NCBI RefSeq assembly: GCF_000092065.1
Contig: NC_009360.1
Coordinates: forward strand, 310,001 to 374,000
DNA length: 64,000 bases
Source: Ostreococcus lucimarinus CCE9901
Lineage: Eukaryota; Chlorophyta; Mamiellophyceae; Mamiellales; Bathycoccaceae
Reading direction: 5' to 3'
In this document: positions 17,951-26,737 of the stretch, in pieces
Layout of the letters: every line of letters starts with the position of its first letter
Position numbering within the stretch: position 1 is the first letter of the stretch
Notes under the pieces: model-generated
Seen by the model: the letters and a program-made list of their open reading frames with translations, nothing else
What the model was told of the DNA's origin: nothing
The model's database searches: none
Translations under genes and position numbers: made by a program

Positions 17951-19204
17951 ATGGCGACCGCCGACGCGACCGCCGCGGCGCCGCGCGCGGTCGGGGAGAT
18001 CGTCCGCGGCGTCGTGCGCGCGGTGCGCGCGTTCGGGGTGTTCGTGCGCGTCGACGGCGACGACTCGGGGAAAGACGCGCTGATGCACCGGGACGACTGC
18101 GGGAACGACGCGACGTTCTCGCGCGACGACGACGACGAGGCGATAAAACACGCGCTGGAGTACTTTTATCCGGTCGGACATCGCGTGTGGGGGAAGGTGA
18201 CGAGCGTGAGGGAGGACGAGAGGAAGCCGGGGACGTGGAGGGTGGCGCTGGACGCGAGCGTCGTGGACCAGGCGACGGGGGAGGATTTAGATCCCACGGG
18301 AGCGAAGACGCGGGAAAAACGAGGCACGAGGGACGGTGATCGACGCGCGGGAGGCGCGGGGGCGGATGGTGGGGCGCCGAGGTTCGGGGGGGGCGGGGGG
18401 GGCGGCGGCGGACCGGCGTTTCATCCCGAGTTGCACAAGGTGTACAGAGGTAAGGCTCGAACGGTGAAACCGGTGGGGGTGTTCGTCGATATTCGAGGGT
18501 TTCGTCGCGGTGGATTAGTGCACCGGACGCAGATCTCGCAGTATTTGGACGTGCCCAGGGACGTGGATGACGAGGAAAAGATTCGCGTCATTTCCGGCGT
18601 CGTGGCGGAGGGCGACGACGTTTGGGTCAAGGTCGTGGACGTCGAGACCACGGACGGGGCGCCTCCTCGCGTGAGTTTATCGATGAAGAACGTGGATCAG
18701 GGCAACGGCGAGGATTTGGATCCGAACAACTTGAATTACGAACCGCCGTTTCGCGGCGGCGGCGGCGGCGGCGGCGGCGGGTATCGCCCCGTCGGCGCGG
18801 ATGCAGGGCAAACGGTGCAAGCGGGCGCGATCCGTTGGGGACATCACGCTGGCGATGTGAAACAATACGGCAGCGGCGGGAAGCAGTATGAACTTCTCCT
18901 CGAAGGCGAGGGAGACGTCATCGGCGGGAACGAGGACGCACCGCCCAGCGGTTTGAGATTCGGCACTGGTGACTTTGTCAGTCGACTTCGCGCCGCGGGT
19001 GGCTCGCCCACGCGCGTTCGCGATGGTAGCGATCGGGATTTAAAGAAACCGAAGAAGGAGAGGAAGGAAAAGAAGGAAAAGAAGGAGAAAAAGAGTAAAA
19101 AACACAAAAAGTCTTCGAGAAAGCGCAGTCGACGCGATTACTCGAGCGACGATTCGTCTTCGAGCGACTCGTATTCCCGCTCTCGTTCTCCACGACGACG
19201 ATAG
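17951..19204 (+). CDS. S1-domain RNA-binding protein with Lys-rich and RS-like tail (ZCCHC17/pNO40-like)
   Basis: Product of 417 residues. Two S1/OB-type domains can be seen: residues about 12-105 (GEIVRGVVRAVRAFGVFVRV) and about 160-250 (VYRGKARTVKPVGVFVDIRG, ending RVSLSMKNVDQGNGEDLDPN). The post-S1 DLDPN motif occurs in animal ZCCHC17/pNO40 and in plant S1 splicing-linked proteins. Gly9 tracts separate the parts. The C-terminus is KKEKKEKKSKKHKKS, then an SSDSYSRSRSPRRR end, typical of nucleolar or splicing proteins. The zinc knuckle of ZCCHC17 is absent. Its ATG lies 49 bp from that of the divergent E2 gene. Confidence 0.78.
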   Translation: MATADATAAAPRAVGEIVRGVVRAVRAFGVFVRVDGDDSGKDALMHRDDCGNDATFSRDDDDEAIKHALEYFYPVGHRVWGKVTSVREDERKPGTWRVALDASVVDQATGEDLDPTGAKTREKRGTRDGDRRAGGAGADGGAPRFGGGGGGGGGPAFHPELHKVYRGKARTVKPVGVFVDIRGFRRGGLVHRTQISQYLDVPRDVDDEEKIRVISGVVAEGDDVWVKVVDVETTDGAPPRVSLSMKNVDQGNGEDLDPNNLNYEPPFRGGGGGGGGGYRPVGADAGQTVQAGAIRWGHHAGDVKQYGSGGKQYELLLEGEGDVIGGNEDAPPSGLRFGTGDFVSRLRAAGGSPTRVRDGSDRDLKKPKKERKEKKEKKEKKSKKHKKSSRKRSRRDYSSDDSSSSDSYSRSRSPRRR

Positions 19205-19296
19205 AATAGATGTTCGTAATAAATCAGATTCACGTTGAACTTTGCGTTGGTGCAGCTATTGCTACTTCGCACCATGCGTCCTAAACGCGCGTCCCA

Positions 19297-19992
19297 TCAA
19301 AGCTCTTGCTTGGCCGCTTTCTTCGCTTTCGACCTTCGCTCCTTCTTCTTGGGCGGTTCAACTCGTTTCGACTCCTTCTCTTCGTCGTCGTAGAAATCGT
19401 GATCTTTAGGCTCTTCCTCGGAGAAGTCAACGGATTCATCGCACGCCTTGGAGACGTTGCGACACAAAAACTCCTCGACGTTCGACTCCGCGTCCAATCT
19501 CTCCTCGAGCACGGCGGCCTGCAACGCCTCCTCCGACTCCTCGATCACGCGGTGGCAGTACCCTAGAATTTCCGTTTTCATCTGCTTCCCTCGCGCGTGA
19601 CGAATCTTCTTCACCGGATTCGGCGGGATTCGCCACCGATTCGTTTCCTCGTGGAGCTGATACTTTCCCACCCTGCTCGGCTCGTCGCAGACGCCGTCGA
19701 GCAGCTCGACGAACCGCAGCTCGCTCACTTTATACGAGATCCTCTTGCCGTATCGGCGCCCGCGCGAGTCCAATCGACCGCGCATGTCCACGACTTTCCC
19801 GTCCGCGCTCTCGGCGTCTTCGCGCAGGGCCTTGGCGAGGGATTTACCGACGGCGCGGCACGCGCTGCACTTCGCTTCGATGGCTTCGGCGGTCGACGAC
19901 GCGCGCGCGACGACGAGGGCGAGCGCGAGCGCGAGCGCGAACGCGCGCGCGCGGAGCGATCGCGATCTCGCGCGGGGCGCCGACGCGCGCAT
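19297..19992 (-). CDS. Canopy-family (saposin-like, DUF3456) ER luminal protein
   Basis: Secretory protein of 231 residues. A signal peptide (FALALALALVVARASSTAEA) is followed by the canopy cysteine pattern KCSACRAVGKSLAKAL, SYKVSELRFVELLDGVCDE, ILGYCHRVIEE and FLCRNVSKACDES, which forms the disulfide-linked helices of CNPY proteins. Animal canopy proteins act as ER folding cofactors for membrane receptors; the algal role is unknown. The tail is acidic and then strongly Lys-rich (KKKERRSKAKKAAK) with no KDEL-type signal. The start at 19992 is the only ATG directly before the signal peptide. Confidence 0.82.
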   Translation of the reverse strand: MRASAPRARSRSLRARAFALALALALVVARASSTAEAIEAKCSACRAVGKSLAKALREDAESADGKVVDMRGRLDSRGRRYGKRISYKVSELRFVELLDGVCDEPSRVGKYQLHEETNRWRIPPNPVKKIRHARGKQMKTEILGYCHRVIEESEEALQAAVLEERLDAESNVEEFLCRNVSKACDESVDFSEEEPKDHDFYDDEEKESKRVEPPKKKERRSKAKKAAKQEL

Positions 19993-20153
19993 GGTGTAAA
20001 CGCCGCAGCGCGCGGACGCGCGCGGACCAGAGAATGAGGGCTCGATCGAAGCATCTTGCGCGCGGAGACTAGGGGTACGTCGGAGATTGTACAACCGCGA
20101 ATGTATATTAAGAGCGTGCGGATACTTGCGTGCTACTGCTGATGCTAGAAAGG

Positions 20154-23100
20154 TTAAATATTTGCGTCGGGCGCAGACGCAGCCGCGCGGGCTCGCCGCG
20201 CGCGGAATCGACGCTGAAGTTTTAAGACGACGAGCATGACGCTCATGGAAATTGGCTTGCCGTCGAGATCAAACAATTCGTTCTCGTCGCCTTCTTCTGC
20301 GATTTCCATCTCGCGAATGGACGCAAAAGAGTCCCCGCGAAGTTCATCGGCGGCTTGTTCTTTGCGAGAAAGTTCTCTGACGAGAGTCGCTCTTCGACGG
20401 ACTTTGTTTCGAAGTCTCAAGAGAGAAGCCCGTTTGGCGTTTCTCCGATCCTCCTCGAGTTCGCGGCGAATTTCGAGCGGGAGGTAGTTGAGATCCACAC
20501 CCATAGCCTTGGCCGTAAAAGCCTGCAAGAGCTCGGTGTAATGAAGAAACCTCGACCCTCCTTGTAGATTGAGCGATCGAACGTGGTTGAGCATGCCCAA
20601 GTCAGTGACGCGCTTGCCCTTCAAACCCAATGGTTTTGGCGTGGCGAGAATGATGGCCTTTACGTCGATCGCGCTGACGAAACCGGTGAGATCTGGGTCG
20701 AACTTTTTCCAAACTCTGCGGAAAGCCTTGACGTCTTCAGGAGTCACGTTCTCATTCTCAGCTTCCTTTCTACTCATCGAATAGTTATCGAGCACGACAG
20801 CGATGAGTAAGTTGAGAATAATGAACGAAGAGAAAGCGACAAAGCTGACAAAGTAAACTGGAGCGACGGCGGTGCCGCAACACGTCCCGATGGCGCAATC
20901 GAAAGAAGCGTCGCAGTTTTTCTTGTTCATGCAATCATTCATGATCTCTTGCCACCCCTCGCCGGTCAACATCCGCAAAAGCGTGGAGAGGGAATTTCCA
21001 AAAGTTTTGAAGTTTGCGTGCCTATTGAGCGCTTCGCCATACGCGAGACGCCCGAAGACTTGTGTGCCTAATATGGCGTATATAAAAAACAGCAGCGCCA
21101 ACAACAGAGATATGTTGCCGAGCGCAGGAATTGTCATCACCAGCGTCTGGAACAACGTGTTCAATGATTTCCACTTTTTCACCATACGGAAAACTCTGCA
21201 GATGCGCAGAGCGCGGAACGCGCTAGATCCCGTTCCCGACTGCAAAATTGCACCCAAGATGGACGTTACGACGATGATAAAGTCGAACACATTCCAACCG
21301 GATGAAAAGTAACGTCGCGGGTACAGCGCGCCAATTTTCATCATCGCTTCAACTGCAAACGCAGCCGTGAAGATGTAGTTCAACACATCCAATGCAAACT
21401 TCTTTGAGGAGCTGTCGTGATCCGTCTCCGTCATGAGCACCACGGTGTTAATGAAGATGATAACCATGATGCTCGCATCAAATCTTGTGTCGTTGATCAA
21501 TTGGAAGAGCTTTGCGCGCCACTTTTGATGAGGCGGTCTTCTGAAAAATGATTGTCGAGCGGTGAAGTTCCTGTTGCGCTGCTGAGCAACCCACCTTGCC
21601 TGTGACTCGCTCATAATGGTGCGCGTCAGCGACGTCGTCGATATCTTCAAAAAGTTGTCGATGACGATACCGATGCACATATTGAACAAGAAGAAGTTCG
21701 ACAGAACGATAAAAATGAGGAAATACCACGTCGCGACTGGAGTACGATCTCGCACGGGCGCCACATCCGTGCCCACGGCGTCAGCTGCGTTGAACATAGT
21801 CACTGTCCACCCTTCGCCAGACGTCGTCTCAAACAACGTGAGCATTGCTCGTGGGAAAGAGTCAAAGTTGCTGTCAGCACTCTCCCAATCTCGAGTGACA
21901 TAAACCGCAGATGTGTAGCTGCCAGTGCATGCAGATTCGGTCGTTTTGGTGTAGTCGTTGCACGAAGACGTTATGACATCCCAAGTCCGCACACTCGTGC
22001 CGTTTGACCAAGAATCGACGCACGCCGATTTAGTGAGAATCGTGGGATCGGAGCAACTTTTAAACTTACCCATGAACAACGACATTCCTGCGATAGCAAA
22101 TATGATCCACACAATCAACGATACCAGAAGCACGTACACGAGACTCGGAAGCGATGCAATGAGCGCGTTGATTACCACTTTTAACCCTTGTACTCGCCCG
22201 AGAAGTCGAAGCGGTCGCAAAACGCGCAAAGTACGTAACGCACGAACCCATTTAAGATCCGCGCTGGATCCGAGACCCATACCGAGCAATCCGAAAAACA
22301 CGATAGTGCCATCGAGAACGTTCCACGGGTTCTTCAAGTACGAGTACTTATCGGCGTTGAACATGCCTAACGCGATCCACTTCATCAACAACTCCACCAC
22401 AAATGCAGAAGTGAAACAGTAATCAAGAATTTCTGCTCTCTCCTCAAAGTTTGGATTGTCCATATTCTCTGGCGTCTCCCAACACATGGTTATACTCGAG
22501 GCAATGATCAACATAAGAATGAACCAGTCAAATCGCCTGTCGTCCGCGATCGCGAAGCACGCTTTACGGACTGGGTGCGATGGCTTGAACAATCCAAAAA
22601 AGCTGCTTTGTTCAAACTTAGTGAGCGGAACTTTACTAAGCGCCCCTGGCTGCTTCTTCTGCATGTCCTTCGGACTCATAATGACGCTGGTTGTCTCAGC
22701 GCTACTTTCTTCCTCAATCATCTTTCTGGCTCGCTGCAATCTCAAATTTTCAACTTTAGCCGCTGCTTTTCTCTTCTCTCTCTTCAGCAATTCGTGGGCA
22801 AAATGTGCAAATCTCGTCGCAGTTTGGGATGGCTCATTATTTGCGCTATCATTCGACTCACGACTACGGACACTGTCCGATTTAGTCATTCGCATCCCAG
22901 CAAACACGCCAAAGATACTTTGTTTCTTCGCAGCCCTACTCTCTTGCAGTTGCTCTTGCAGGACTTCTTTGCGATTGTCAAAGTTGCTCAGCAAGATGGC
23001 GATGAGCGAGTTGAGAATGATAAAGTCGCCCAGAATGAGGACGACCACGAAATACAGAAGAGCGACTTTCGCGGTGGTGAACATGGTGTCATACATCACT

Positions 23101-25511
23101 AATGGCCAATCCTCGTGCGTGATGACTTGCACGACAGTAATAATAGCGTTGTTGAAGGTGTCAAAGTTCGACCGCGGCTTTGGGTCAATCTTACAGTAAT
23201 TGCCGCCAAAAAGTTGCATCCCGACGAGCGCAAAAATCAAAACAAATAGACACAAAATCGCTAGAAAACTCGATAAATCGACCAGAGTCTTCCAAATTGT
23301 TTTAAGCGTGCTCTGTAGAGACTGCCACGTTCGCATCAACTTGAGGATTCGGAAAACTCGGAGCGCGCGAAGGACGGTGAATTTTGACTTGCCTTCACCT
23401 CCATTCAAGCCGAGTTCAATACAAGACACGAGCACAATCCCCGCATCCAACCAATTCATGCGATCACGCACGTACTCAGGTATACCAAGCGCTACGACTT
23501 TAATCAATAATTCAAACATGAAAATCGCAGTAAACGCCAGATTCGCGTTTTCCAGCGCCTCTGAGTAACTGTTAGACATGCCGTCGTATTCCATCGCGAG
23601 CACGAGTGTGTTCAACAAAATACTGAAGTTGATGACCATGAAGAAAAAATCACCATCCACGAACTTCCGCGCACGTGGTTGTACGAAGTTCTTTATTCTG
23701 ACGAGTTGCGTTTTGATCCACTCGAGAGTTTGACTGCGTTTGTGGCGCACGACGGACGCGCTCATTGCTTCTCCTAACCCGTCATTCGTGGCACTTTCTG
23801 AGCGTGATAGCGCCTGGATAGCTCTTTCGAAGGTGGAGAAGCTCCCACTCGAGACTCTTTGCAACTCATCCATAATATTCGCGTCGTAAACCATGGTGAT
23901 GATGGCGAGTGCCAAGTTCAATATCACGAACGATCCAAAAAATATCACGGGCAGGAACCACATCACGACCGCAGGCGATACTGAATCTATGAGGTCTAAC
24001 ATCACGGGCGACCAATACTCGAGGGTTATCGTCTGGAAGATCACGAGCCAAGACCACCAGACGCTATCGAAACTCGCGTATCCATAGTTTGGATTTTCGT
24101 GATCTAAACACTCTTGGCCGCTGGGGCACTGCCACGCGGCTTGGGCGGTGGTTCCACATGCTTGATCTTCGTTCTTTTTCAGCAAAACTGCGTCACCAGA
24201 AGCGCGTTTGATGCATCGTACGTATTCTTGCGCCGTGTAACTCTCGCACGGCACGCTTGGCGGAAGTACATCGAAGCACCGTGTTCTCATCTTTCCGGCA
24301 AAGAACTGCACGCCAATGATACCGAAAATGCAGAAGAATAGCAAAAAGAATACAATCACGTTCGCAAGAAGTGGTAGAGACTTCAACATTGTCTCGATCA
24401 GCAATCGAAGCGATGGGAACATGCTAATCGTTCGCAGCGGACGCAGAATTCGCACTGTTCTTAAGGTGGACACGTTTGACCCCATATCGCCTGGCAGGAG
24501 GGCGACGACGGACACGATGACAATGCCAAAGTCCATCACGTTCCACGAGTCGCGTAAATACGCCCCCGAGTTTTTTGTATTCAATTTACCCACCACACCG
24601 AACGCTATCATCTTCAGCAACGCCTCGAGGGTGAATAAAATAGTGAACGTGAGTTCGCTCCGCTCCGCCGCGTCGTTCCTCGCCCCTCGCGTGGCAAACT
24701 GCCCGCACCCTCTACCCTCCAAGCGCTCGGGTTCGCTGAGGCACAGCAAAATCGTATTCGCAGCGATAATCAGCAGTACGATCCAATCAAACTCGTGTCT
24801 CTCGACGAGCTGAATGCAAAACTTGCGAATCGGGTTCTCCGCCCCGAACACCCCGAACGACTTTTCAGCGTAAATCTTCCCACTCACTCCCACGACTAAG
24901 CTATCCTCGCCCTCGATCGACGCATTTCCCGACGCTGACTCTTGCCTCGCCGCACTCACGTTCGCACTTCGTTCTTTCCCACTCTTCGTGTGTTCGCCCA
25001 AGCGATGATAAATGTCCACCAATTGTTCGCCTCGTTCGTCTCGCTCGCCGTCGTCGTCGCTTGAGTGGGAATCTCTCGCCCCGTCCCGATCGATGCCGTA
25101 ATACGATCCATCATCACCATCACCCTCATCGTCGGAATCGTCGCTCGAGCACGGCGCCGGTCCCGCGCGCGTCGCCGCTCCCGCGCGCCGCGTTTCGTCC
25201 TCCGTCTCGCGCTCGCCGCTCGAATTCCCATCGCTCGAATCCGCGCTCCCGTGTCGCATCACCAGCTCCGCGAACGCGACGGACGACAGCGACGCCCCCC
25301 CGCTCGCGCGTCTTCGTCCCTCGCGCGCGTTTTGCGACGCATCGCGCGCGACGAACGCACCGATCGTCCCCGCGCGTCGTGCCTCCGAATTCGCGTTCGC
25401 GTCGTCGTCGTCTTCATCGCGCGCCCTCGCGCCGCCGCGCGCGTCGCGCCGCCGCGTCGGCGCGTCGCCGGAGTCCGACTCCACGCCCCACCGGCTCGGC
25501 GCCATCGGCAT
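20154..25511 (-). CDS. Four-domain voltage-gated calcium channel alpha-1-like subunit
   Basis: Product of 1785 residues with four homologous six-helix repeats. Each has an Arg-rich S4 sensor (LRTVRILRPLRTI; LRALRVFRILKLMRTW; VRALRTLRVLRPLRLL; FRALRICRVFRMVKKW) and a P-loop. The pore residues read TLEYW, THEDW, SGEGW and TGEGW at about 495, 798, 1232 and 1520, so all four filter positions are Glu, the calcium-selective EEEE ring, rather than the DEKA or NaChBac types. After repeat IV an EF-hand-like segment (FRRVWKKFDPDLTGFVSAID) and a basic IQ-like helix (VLKLQRRFRARRARAA) follow, as in animal CaV channels. The 230-residue N-terminus is acidic, Ser-rich and probably disordered. No introns are needed over 5.4 kb. 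Confidence 0.93.
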   Translation of the reverse strand: MPMAPSRWGVESDSGDAPTRRRDARGGARARDEDDDDANANSEARRAGTIGAFVARDASQNAREGRRRASGGASLSSVAFAELVMRHGSADSSDGNSSGERETEDETRRAGAATRAGPAPCSSDDSDDEGDGDDGSYYGIDRDGARDSHSSDDDGERDERGEQLVDIYHRLGEHTKSGKERSANVSAARQESASGNASIEGEDSLVVGVSGKIYAEKSFGVFGAENPIRKFCIQLVERHEFDWIVLLIIAANTILLCLSEPERLEGRGCGQFATRGARNDAAERSELTFTILFTLEALLKMIAFGVVGKLNTKNSGAYLRDSWNVMDFGIVIVSVVALLPGDMGSNVSTLRTVRILRPLRTISMFPSLRLLIETMLKSLPLLANVIVFFLLFFCIFGIIGVQFFAGKMRTRCFDVLPPSVPCESYTAQEYVRCIKRASGDAVLLKKNEDQACGTTAQAAWQCPSGQECLDHENPNYGYASFDSVWWSWLVIFQTITLEYWSPVMLDLIDSVSPAVVMWFLPVIFFGSFVILNLALAIITMVYDANIMDELQRVSSGSFSTFERAIQALSRSESATNDGLGEAMSASVVRHKRSQTLEWIKTQLVRIKNFVQPRARKFVDGDFFFMVINFSILLNTLVLAMEYDGMSNSYSEALENANLAFTAIFMFELLIKVVALGIPEYVRDRMNWLDAGIVLVSCIELGLNGGEGKSKFTVLRALRVFRILKLMRTWQSLQSTLKTIWKTLVDLSSFLAILCLFVLIFALVGMQLFGGNYCKIDPKPRSNFDTFNNAIITVVQVITHEDWPLVMYDTMFTTAKVALLYFVVVLILGDFIILNSLIAILLSNFDNRKEVLQEQLQESRAAKKQSIFGVFAGMRMTKSDSVRSRESNDSANNEPSQTATRFAHFAHELLKREKRKAAAKVENLRLQRARKMIEEESSAETTSVIMSPKDMQKKQPGALSKVPLTKFEQSSFFGLFKPSHPVRKACFAIADDRRFDWFILMLIIASSITMCWETPENMDNPNFEERAEILDYCFTSAFVVELLMKWIALGMFNADKYSYLKNPWNVLDGTIVFFGLLGMGLGSSADLKWVRALRTLRVLRPLRLLGRVQGLKVVINALIASLPSLVYVLLVSLIVWIIFAIAGMSLFMGKFKSCSDPTILTKSACVDSWSNGTSVRTWDVITSSCNDYTKTTESACTGSYTSAVYVTRDWESADSNFDSFPRAMLTLFETTSGEGWTVTMFNAADAVGTDVAPVRDRTPVATWYFLIFIVLSNFFLFNMCIGIVIDNFLKISTTSLTRTIMSESQARWVAQQRNRNFTARQSFFRRPPHQKWRAKLFQLINDTRFDASIMVIIFINTVVLMTETDHDSSSKKFALDVLNYIFTAAFAVEAMMKIGALYPRRYFSSGWNVFDFIIVVTSILGAILQSGTGSSAFRALRICRVFRMVKKWKSLNTLFQTLVMTIPALGNISLLLALLFFIYAILGTQVFGRLAYGEALNRHANFKTFGNSLSTLLRMLTGEGWQEIMNDCMNKKNCDASFDCAIGTCCGTAVAPVYFVSFVAFSSFIILNLLIAVVLDNYSMSRKEAENENVTPEDVKAFRRVWKKFDPDLTGFVSAIDVKAIILATPKPLGLKGKRVTDLGMLNHVRSLNLQGGSRFLHYTELLQAFTAKAMGVDLNYLPLEIRRELEEDRRNAKRASLLRLRNKVRRRATLVRELSRKEQAADELRGDSFASIREMEIAEEGDENELFDLDGKPISMSVMLVVLKLQRRFRARRARAAASAPDANI

Positions 25512-25809
25512 CGCGCGCGGCGCGCGCGCGCGTCGTCGTCTGTCGGCCGGGGCGGCCGGTCTCGTGTCGCAGCGGTAAAAAACACGGACCACGTCGCGCA
25601 TCGGATCGCGTCGCGACGCGCGTCGCGGCGTCGCGCGCTCGCGCACTCGCGCGCGCGCGAACGCGCGGAACGACGCGGGAGAGGCGTTTACACCGCGCGA
25701 AGACGCGCGAGACGCGCGAAAGCGGCGCGCGAAACGGTGAAGACGAACGAGTCGAACGAATCTCCGCGCGGGTGGTTGAAAACGCCGCGACGAGGACGAG
25801 GCGCGCGCG

Positions 25810-26658
25810 ATGACGACGCCGCGCGCGCGAACGGAGCGACGGGAGGGATCGCCGCGACCGTCGACGGCGCAGAGTGAGGCGAATCAGCGAACGCCGCACG
25901 GAGGAAGGGCGCTGTCGGAGGCGTACTTCGCCACGGGGGCGACGGCGTTTTTGGAGCGAGCGCTGACGCGACGCACGGGGGCGCACGCGGCGACGACGGT
26001 CGGGACGTTTCATCGAGGAAAACGAGGGAAGGGGGGGGTGAGAAGACGACTGGGAGGTGCGACGACGTCGACGGTGGGCGATGCGCGCGGTCACGGGGGC
26101 GGGGCGCGGGAGGTGGTGCGCGTGCGATGGGACCCGGAGAATCCGTACGCGGCGACGTTCGGCGAGCTGTTGGACGTGTTTTGGGATAGTCACGATCCCA
26201 CGCACGCGCCGATCGATGATTTGCACGCGAGCGTGGTTTTTGTGACGAGCGAAAGCCAGCGTGAGGAGACGCTGCGGAGCATCGAACAGAAGACCGACGC
26301 GTATCGCGACGCGGACGTGCTCACGCGCATGGAGTCGGCCGTCGACTACAGATTTACGGAGGCGCCGGAGCGATTTCAAAGAAGGTTGCAGCGCGCGAGC
26401 GAAGACGAGGGCAGTAGAGAGGGATCGATGCGAAACGGCGGCAGCGCGCGATCGTCGATGGATGAGCGCGGGAGCCCGAATGGAAGTACGAGCGAAGCAT
26501 CGCAAAGCACGGATGCACCGCAAAGAACGAGAACTCTTTTGGGTTCGGTGAACGCGACGCTTCATTGGGCGGTGGATTGGACGAAAGTGATCGCAGTGCA
26601 CGGGGCAGCGTATTTAGTTCGAGGCGGCGCCGAAAACGAGCGCAAGACTCCGAGATGA
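25810..26658 (+). CDS. MsrA-fold protein lacking the catalytic cysteine
   Basis: The 282-residue product resembles peptide-methionine (S)-S-oxide reductase in layout: YFATGATAFLERAL at the position of the GCFWG-x-E motif, TTVGTFHRG, VVRVRWDPENPYAATFGELL, and the highly recognisable DVFWDSHDPT, then HASVVFVTSESQREET. The active-site Cys is replaced (GATAFLE in place of GCFWGVE), so reductase chemistry of the usual type is not expected. Long Arg/Gly and Ser/Gly-rich segments interrupt and follow the core, and a short helical tail (LHWAVDWTKVIAVHGAAYLV) is added. It could bind oxidised Met without reducing it, or be a regulator. Divergent from the calcium channel, 298 bp away. Confidence 0.62.
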   Translation: MTTPRARTERREGSPRPSTAQSEANQRTPHGGRALSEAYFATGATAFLERALTRRTGAHAATTVGTFHRGKRGKGGVRRRLGGATTSTVGDARGHGGGAREVVRVRWDPENPYAATFGELLDVFWDSHDPTHAPIDDLHASVVFVTSESQREETLRSIEQKTDAYRDADVLTRMESAVDYRFTEAPERFQRRLQRASEDEGSREGSMRNGGSARSSMDERGSPNGSTSEASQSTDAPQRTRTLLGSVNATLHWAVDWTKVIAVHGAAYLVRGGAENERKTPR

Positions 26659-26737
26659 TTTCTAGAACTTTTGGAATGACATCACAACGACTTTGACGCG
26701 CTACGCACTCTCACTACGACGCACTCGCACTCTCATT

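Noticed and set aside
17950-17953. CATG as overlapping start codons of UBE2J and the S1 protein
   Set aside because: The E2 fold is complete from the ATG at 17901; the extra 17 residues are not family-like.
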